Source: Muricea muricata (taxonomy: Eukaryota > Cnidaria > Anthozoa > Malacalcyonacea > Plexauridae). From it: a stretch of DNA of 64,000 bases. The notes below the pieces were generated by a model. That model was not told the origin of the DNA, did not search any database, and saw nothing but the letters and a program-made list of their open reading frames with translations. Position 1 is the first letter of the stretch. The number at the start of each line of letters is the position of its first letter. A program made the translations under genes and the position numbers. This document shows, in pieces, positions 57,000 through 64,000 of this stretch. The stretch is taken from contig OY979726.1 in NCBI GenBank assembly GCA_963855995.1, positions 1,948,501-2,012,500 on the forward strand, in the 5' to 3' direction.

Positions 57000-59470
57000 A
57001 AACATGCTTGCTTTCTGCAATGTTTCCTTGTTTGCCTACTTCAGAAAACATCATTTGCATGCAGTAATCATGTTTGCATGTTTCCTAAACAGTTTCTCGC
57101 ATGAGAAACATTGTTTTCAATACGCATTTGCAAGCAATGTGTCAGGAATCGCGGGCACTCGTAAACAAGATTATCTTAAGATTCGTGCGACCTAATTCGT
57201 GCTTTCCTCATGAAAATGCTTTAACGCGACTTCCATTTTCGTTCATGGGCAACGCGTCTGTTGGCGTACTTAACTCCAGAAATAAAAAAAATTAACTTGT
57301 CAACAATCTGTAATGAGGGGGTTGTCAGTCGAGTGTGTATATAGTCTTCGATATTTGAGAAAGACTGTTCGATAATTCAGCACGTCGCATACACATGCGT
57401 CTAGCGTGGACAAACATGTTCGCCAATCATTCTCGTTAAAGTACCTGAAGACAATTTGCGAAGCGCAAAGCTCAACTTGATCCACTTAGTGAGGAACTGC
57501 TGCCTAGCTCCCGGCTGTATATAGATTATTGTTAATCACTCGAGACTTATCTCGCAAGTATATATCTCTGTTTTAAATTCAGCCCAATCAATTGATCCAC
57601 ATTGCAAAAACCTTAAATGAGGGGGGCTGCGCGAATGTCACTAAGAGTAACGAGTGGGCGGCAGCACTTAGGGATACGGTGACAGTTGCAATTGCTCATA
57701 TGGCTGTGCATCTCTAGCGCACGTAGCATGCGAGTATGTTGAGTATCACTGTGGCCATATGTACCTTACCCACGCAGATGATATATGATGTTCACAGTGA
57801 GTTATACGAACCAATCAAAGGTCAGAATTACGAAGGCTTACGAAGACATGGCAGAAAGAATTTTCTTTTCAATTTGCTTTTGTTCTACCATAGCTTATGC
57901 TCGTGGTCTAATTACGCTTGTGATATGTCGCACACTTCACTGCATTTCCTTGTTTTGTCTTTTGTTTTGGCTTGTGCTGACGTCGCTAGTGAGAACCAGG
58001 GTTAAAGTATATGTTGGTGGTTTGAAATGTGATATTGCACGGACTGCACAAAAACTTTTTCGATCTCAGCTCGGTCTTGGCTCGTTTTTAGCTTTTCGCG
58101 ATTCTGTTTTAGATCGATCTCAGATCGCTCTATGTCGCACGCCCTCTTTAGATGATTTGCGAAGAACGCTTCTCCAATTTTATCGAAAGGGAGCTCTCGC
58201 CTTGGCTGTTAGCTAGGCCTGCACATGTTAATCGTCGATACCCATTAGGATATGCCTTAATTAATTAATCTACCCATACGGTCAACAGCCCACATGGAGG
58301 GGATCGTGATGTGTACCGTTGAGTGGGCAGCAGCAATCGAGATGTTGGCAGATTGCTTCCTAGCTCTCGTAAGGCGCGTGGCGTGAGAGTATTAAATGAA
58401 AGCAATCGACGTACTACTAACCGCAGGCGTGCGTCCTACACGACCGTTGACGTATTCCCTTACTACTCTCTTTTAGCTGATACCAAGCTGATTTGCGCGG
58501 GCTGGCCAAACCCTGTTCGACAACATTGATACAGCAGAATTGGACAATCTGTTCCAGGTTGTTAAAAACAGGCTTGAAAAATGTTTTGCTGTCCAATGTT
58601 CCAAGGTATCAACAATACTGTTTACCATTGTTGAGCTTGAATTAGCCCGCAACAGGTTTAATATGCTGAACAATATTGTAGACAACGTTGAACAATGTTG
58701 GCAGCGAAATATTCTTCAATGCTGTTTATTCAATAGCATTTTTTTGCTGTGTACTGCAGAACAGTAGTATAACTCCTTTGCCCGCCGCCTGGGCATCCAA
58801 TCAATTGCGGAGACACCTGAGAAACGGTCTAGGGGGCCACCTCGAGAGATAGTTCGTCGCAAAGGTTTAATGACGTAGCTTTTACCCTTTTACTTTCTGT
58901 GTAAATCCAGTACAAGAAATAATAGTGTTCGAAAGTGTTTTACTACAAGGAGAAAACGTGGAGAGATCCCTGGGCAGGGCACCTTCCTGTTCCTTTTTGC
59001 GGGACGACCCTCCTCATTTCCCCTCTCTGGATGCTTGATCTGCACCAGCTATAATAGTTTTTGGGTAAGATTTGCGTGTGTGTAATTGCTTAGTTTTATT
59101 GCGTACTTTTATTTTGTAAACAGTTAAATGGACGACTTTCCTAAAAACCAGCTTTTTTAAAGAAAGTTTAAATCTGAATACGATATAATTGTGTCGCGGT
59201 ATAACCGCGCACTTAGTTAAACCAAAGTAAAGCTGTCGACATTCCCATATAAGGGGGATCGTGTGCAAATGAGTGGGCTGCATTAATTAACTCACGCAAA
59301 ATTCGCACTTATAGTTTCATGACAAACGCACGTGGCATGCAAATGCGTACCGCATGACCCTACACCATAGATATCTCATATACACTAGATAGCGCATCTG
59401 TATATCAAAAATGAAGCCAAAAATCTCAGCAGTATCCCCTCATAACAATAGGCGGCGTTTCCTCTCCTCA
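57000..59470. other. Gene-poor region
   Basis: Contains a solo transposon arm (57840-57905) and degraded repeat texture. Open frames up to 143 codons (57785-58216, plus) show no recognisable domain and start within repeat sequence. Nothing else supported. Confidence 0.45.
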
Positions 59471-59873
59471 CCTGTTACAAGTATATTTCACACTAGTCAG
59501 ACCTCTACCAGAATATTGCTGTCCGGTGTGGCATTCCTCTTTGACAATCAACTTGTCAGATAGAGTTGAACGGGCCTAGAAACGCTCAATGCGGATAATT
59601 TATCCAACTTTGAACTACGACGCAGCTCTAATTCAAGCCAAATGTTCACCCTTAAGCGTAAGACGTGACTCTATACGCACCAAAACATTCGATAAATTAA
59701 GACAGCCTGGTTCACGCTTTGAACATTTAGTACCACCATCTCGAGACAATGAACATGGTCGAAATTTAAGGTACGGAAACAGACTAACATTGCATCCTTA
59801 CAAGACGGAAGGTTTTAAGAAAAGTCTTTTTCCTAGCATGTGTCTTGAATCACATAGTCTTTATATATTGTAA
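59471..59873 (+). pseudogene. 5'-truncated LINE reverse transcriptase C-terminus
   Basis: Translation gives the C-terminal signature common to animal non-LTR retrotransposon ORF2 proteins: LVRPLPEYCCPVWHSSLT, LSDRVERA, KRSMRIIYPTLNYDAAL, TKTFDKL, FEHLVPPSRDNEHGRNLR and YKTEGFKKSLFP, then a stop. A TAG at 59577-59579 replaces the usual Gln between ERA and KRSMRII, and everything upstream is lost. This is a dead-on-arrival copy in sense orientation on the plus strand. Confidence 0.82.
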
Positions 59874-60475
59874 ATAACATACTTCTTAAATTTGTACTTT
59901 TAAAGATACATGTTTTTATCTAAATAATTTAGTTAAATACGTAACGATTGTTGTAACATAGCAATGATAGCATGTACTGTTGTCTACTTACATTGGTTAA
60001 TAATTTCAATTGTAAATAACTTCGCAATTCGCTCTCGAGCGCGACGATTTTATAATAAAACCCCTTGATTGATCTATGCCCTACACGTGCTCCAATTACC
60101 AGACGTCGCGTGATGGACATGAAATACAAAACATTCTCTATAACCTTTTGAATAGGGCCCTCATGCATGCAACATACTCATTATTTCATCAGAGAGTTGA
60201 CTGTCATGGTTATCACATGACTCATTGTCGGTGATGATTCAACGAGAAAATTAACAAAGGGTATCGTCATGATTAATTTATTTTTGAGTCGGGTTTTTTT
60301 AATATACCGCGGGTTATATCCAGAGGGGTTTTTTACCTTGAACAAATAACTAGATGAAACTTGTGGGAAAATCCCGAAAGATTCCACTCGAAGGTGAATT
60401 AAGTAGGTTAAATACCTCGAAAGTCGGGATTTATGCCATATAAAGCGCTCGAACGGTGCTCGTCCTTAGGATCTT

Positions 60476-60798
60476 TATATGACATAAATCCCTTCTTCTC
60501 GGTAATTAACTTATCATCTGACGTCGTGGCGGCCATGCTGGTGTACCAGAACGAAAAAATTAAATATATCATTTGAGGGATTGAGTGCAAACGTCTATAT
60601 GTAACATTTTACGTACAGGGTGTTTCCACTTATTCCTTAGGGATAAAAGCAACAACGTCTTTGGCGGCCATATTGGTGTACTTTTCAAAATAATATATTT
60701 AAAATTCTTTTGTTCTGGTACACCGACATGGGGGCCACGACGTCAAATGAAAAGGCTGTGTCGGTTAAATACAGAGAAGAAGGCATTTATGTCATATA
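60476..60798 (+). repeat. Inverted repeat with GGCGGCCAT motifs
   Basis: Arms at about 60476-60558 and 60708-60798 share tatgacataaat, cttcttctc and gacgtcgtggcggccat, then tggtgtaccagaac. Foldback structure around a 150-bp centre. No coding content. Confidence 0.65.
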
Positions 60799-61199
60799 TT
60801 TTCTTGTTGAATGATTAATTGATTAGCGATAATGTGTCGTCGACCATTAGCGACGTATGAGAACCTGGCTTTCTGCCTAGTTCTCATATATTGTTGGTCA
60901 ATGCTTATTAAAAACAACAGTTACTGTTGGAAAGTTTGAATACAGGTGTGAAATGCAGTTTCATGTTCTGATCATGTGATACAATAGCTTTTTTGTTTAG
61001 TAATTCTTTCATTGCTAAAGATTCTTCTCACCTGCGTCTTCTAAAATCTCTGAATATTTGCAATTGAAATACTACCAGTAGGCATACATATAAGCTCAAA
61101 GTCAAGGAAATGGATTTGCGTTGTTAACTAAGCAGAATGAGAGCAAGCGTAGAATGAGAGCAAACACAGCAAGTGTATTCCAACTTTTGAGCAGTGACT

Positions 61200-61450
61200 G
61201 CATATAGACCTTCATCGTACGTATGTACATACTCAATCCATCAGCAGCAATTCATGAATTGCCCAATTCCTCATGTCGCGCTTGGCTAACTTTCCTAGAA
61301 CGTTGTTATTGGTTAGTGAAGCGAGAATACAATACGCACGTGACGATGAAGGACCTTATTTCGGCACAAACCAAAACAAAAACGTAGATAGAGACATCTC
61401 TGGTAATTCTAATGAGTTACGAAACCGTTTCTTCTATTAACAAAGGTCTT
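61200..61450 (+). mobile_element. Diverged copy of the 333-bp MITE
   Basis: Shares the internal block around cacgtgacgatgaaggacc and the right terminal repeat (attctaatgagtt, ctattaac), but its left part is degraded. Boundaries are approximate. Confidence 0.6.
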
Positions 61451-62913
61451 CGTTATATACTAACGTCATCATTCGGCTTTGTGACGGTAAATGACGCGCT
61501 TACTGGTAGAGTTCGAGGGTTAACTATCCAACATGAAAACCAACACTAGCAATTATAAATTGGACATGAAACGTGCTTGCAACGCACAAAAACAGGGCTT
61601 CCAATATTTCCTCTGGTAGAGCACAATTTATCGGCATGTAACCGACGCACGCAAAATTAGTAATCACCAACAGTCGACGTCGCTATTATTTAATATTCGC
61701 GTTTATTGAGAGAAAAGAAAACATAATGAGAAAGTGAGTAGCACTTGCACGTCAATAGACAAATTTGGCTAACGTTTGCTTACACCCAATTCAGATTTTA
61801 AGATCACTCACATGCCTAGTTACTATTATATTAGCTTGCGGCAGCGTAACGGAGAACAAAAGTAACTACGCATTTAGAAGTAAGGACATGAGTGAATAAC
61901 TCGTATTCATCATTCGTTTGCGTGGTTAGTTTTGTGCTAATGTACTCTTTCGCAAACCAGAACAATGGTATCCAACCATGTGAATAATCTGAGAATGGAA
62001 TCGCGTGGCAACGCAAAATAACATTGTTGGCCAAACTTGATTCAAAGATGACAATCAAGTTATCGATCGAGTCCAATTAGAGTTGAGAACTGACTTATTT
62101 CACGGAATAGGCGTTGTTAACTCTGAATGATTGTTCTCAGCTTTTTTACTGTAATAACTAATAACCGGAAAGAAAACAGATTTTTTACATCATCACTACG
62201 TGATCAGCCCATCCCTGGAATTGATACTTATTTTATTCAGCAGGAGGAGACGATATGATGTAATGTACCCCGTTGATCTGATTTACTGTGCTCCTTCCTT
62301 CAATGTTTCTTTCTTCAATGTAGAGGCAGGCCTCTCTTGATAATTATTTTAAGACCTTGAGTAGTGGCCCAAACAAGGTCCTGGCCTCCCGGCCGCAGTA
62401 GAAAACAAGAGTGGAAGCGTTGAATTCTGTTTTTCTTGTTAGTGAACGATCCTACGTTTTCATGAACCTCATACTATGACTGACATTCGGACGTCACAGT
62501 CATATACGAAATTGCTTAGACAAACACATTTATTTTACAATGAACAAACGCAAAAAGTAGAACCAGGAATTTGATAGGCTTATAAAAAGCCGAGAGAATT
62601 TCGAACTCATTGCCCTCGTGATTCGTTCAGTCCAATCGGACAAATTCCAGAAAACAACACAACACAAGCAGGCTAAAAAAGTTAAATTTAGTCACAATTA
62701 CGCGAGTCAACCATTACGTGAGGAACCCACAGGACACCAGGACTCGAGGAGTAAATGAAGCCAACTGAAGCTATGCACAATCAAGGCAAACAGCCACAGG
62801 ACAAAGTTATAAGTACACGGTTTTTTTATATAATTACCATAAATTTCAGTGCTTATTGCACAAATTTATGAAAAATCTTTTAAATACAGTCAAAGTTTTA
62901 ACTTGCTGCTTTA

Positions 62914-63096
62914 AGTGTATTTTATGTTGAAATTGTCCTCAATGTGATTCCAAACGATGGTAATCGGTCACTCTTAACATGCAATAGCTCGCCTCCATCC
63001 TTTCTAATTTCAAGCACATGCAGGCGAGATATCAGAGTTGATAAACATCGGCTTAAAATCACATCGAGGACAATTTAAACATAAAATACACTCAAA
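62914..63096 (+). repeat. Inverted repeat element
   Basis: Arms AGTGTATTTTATGTTGAAAT/TGTCCTC at the left and the inverse near 63050-63096 (gaggacaatttaaacataaa). About 180 bp overall, MITE-like. Confidence 0.65.
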
Positions 63097-64000
63097 GGAA
63101 ACTATTTGATGACTGTATTTAAGGTATTTTTAACAAATTGGTGTATAGTGAATACTAAAATACTGAATACAAACAATATTTATATTAATATAAAAATGTG
63201 AGGTTTGTCTTGGCCTTCTGTGAGACAACTGGCAATCAATTCCTCAAGACAAATTAAAGTTATGCTTGTGTGCTGCTAAACCCTGCCCAAACGCCCTCGC
63301 ACGAAAACGCCAGCTAATAACAAGGTCTTTTACGTTAATCAGCACTCACTTGGTGGAATCAGGAAGCTTGTGAGTTGTGTGCGTAGGCAAGGTAATTTAT
63401 GCCGCACAAATGCGTCGTCTATTTATAAAAGACCAGCGTACCGGACGAAGTGCCATAACAACCCTTAATCACATACACGAAACAACACGTCACTTAACGC
63501 TGGTACACATTGCCTAAACAGATCGTAAAGATTCAACGTTGGACTGTTGGAGTGCGAAATAAAAGCTTCTAGAAACTTTGATAAGATTTTCTCAACAAAG
63601 CACAAGTCACAGAGACGCCAAACTACAAGAATTTAAGCTGGAAATACGCTGTGGAAATACCAAAATTATCAGTTGTGAGCTTAAAGTTAAACTTCCCTGT
63701 ATATAAGCTTAGAACTTTTATAATCTTTTCCTCGTCACACATAAACAGGTAAACGAGCTTGTGATTTGGTTCCATAAATTTCGCGTTGAAGATATTTGGC
63801 TATAAGAAGAATCTGACCAACTTTGCCAAATTACAGTCTTTGCTTTGGCAAAATTTGATGCGCGAAACCTCGAGAAGGACGGGAGACATCAGATTACGTC
63901 CTTTAATTACACGTAACACGGTCGTATCATAGACAAATTGATCAAAGTATCCATAACGAATAAACTTGGGGGCGTTGCTGTGGTAATGCTAAACGTTTAA

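Larger units (their letters stand above)
59874..64000. other. Gene-poor right flank
   Basis: Apart from the inverted repeats and the MITE fragment listed separately, no gene, RNA or regulatory feature could be supported. Confidence 0.45.

Noticed and set aside
57785-58216. 143-codon plus-strand frame
   Set aside because: Starts in a transposon arm, has a cysteine-rich hydrophobic stretch but no recognisable family, and no splice or conservation support.

Overview
The window is AT-rich animal DNA, most likely from a cnidarian (an anthozoan such as a coral, octocoral or anemone). The evidence is small exons with canonical GT-AG junctions, metazoan-type PDZ, SH3, I-set Ig and MLCK/titin-family kinase domains, a decayed LINE reverse transcriptase tail, a tRNA-derived SINE-like unit, and many short inverted-repeat transposons and minisatellites. 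There is no operon structure, CRISPR array or prokaryotic signal. All exon calls were made by eye from reading frame, splice consensus and intron phase.

Two multi-exon genes lie head to tail on the minus strand. The downstream one (30181 to 358, gene B) can be joined from 33 phase-compatible exons into one frame of 6861 nt (2286 aa). Its order is: N-terminal coiled coil, MLCK-type kinase 1, calmodulin-binding-like tail, linker, Ig, Ig, acidic linker, MLCK-type kinase 2, a weaker tail, then about 1100 residues of coiled coil with a polyQ run. Six successive exons of the two kinases have identical lengths and phases (201/139/124/49/27/153), so one kinase cassette was duplicated with its introns. 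The kinase-Ig-Ig-kinase core recalls SPEG and obscurin, but flanking coiled coils on both sides are unusual.

The upstream gene (49407 to 37798, gene A) joins from 16 phase-compatible exons into 3246 nt (1081 aa): basic N-terminus, coiled coil, three PDZ domains, SH3 and an Arg/Ser-rich tail. It is closest to the DLG5 branch of MAGUKs, but I find no guanylate-kinase domain and no fourth PDZ. Its first intron appears to be of the GC-AG class.

The rest is repeat-rich. A 114-bp minisatellite recurs in about a dozen arrays in both orientations, often close to exons. There are also 87-bp and 80-bp minisatellites, a perfect (CCACA)n array of about 500 bp starting six bases inside an intron, a trinucleotide-rich minisatellite, foldback elements that share one hairpin, and several MITE families. 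Five hAT-like MITEs have recognisable 8-bp target-site duplications, one of them perfect, and two of those sit inside 114-bp repeat units. Regions 30.2-37.8 kb and 49.4-64 kb hold almost only repeats, one LINE remnant and two tentative exons.
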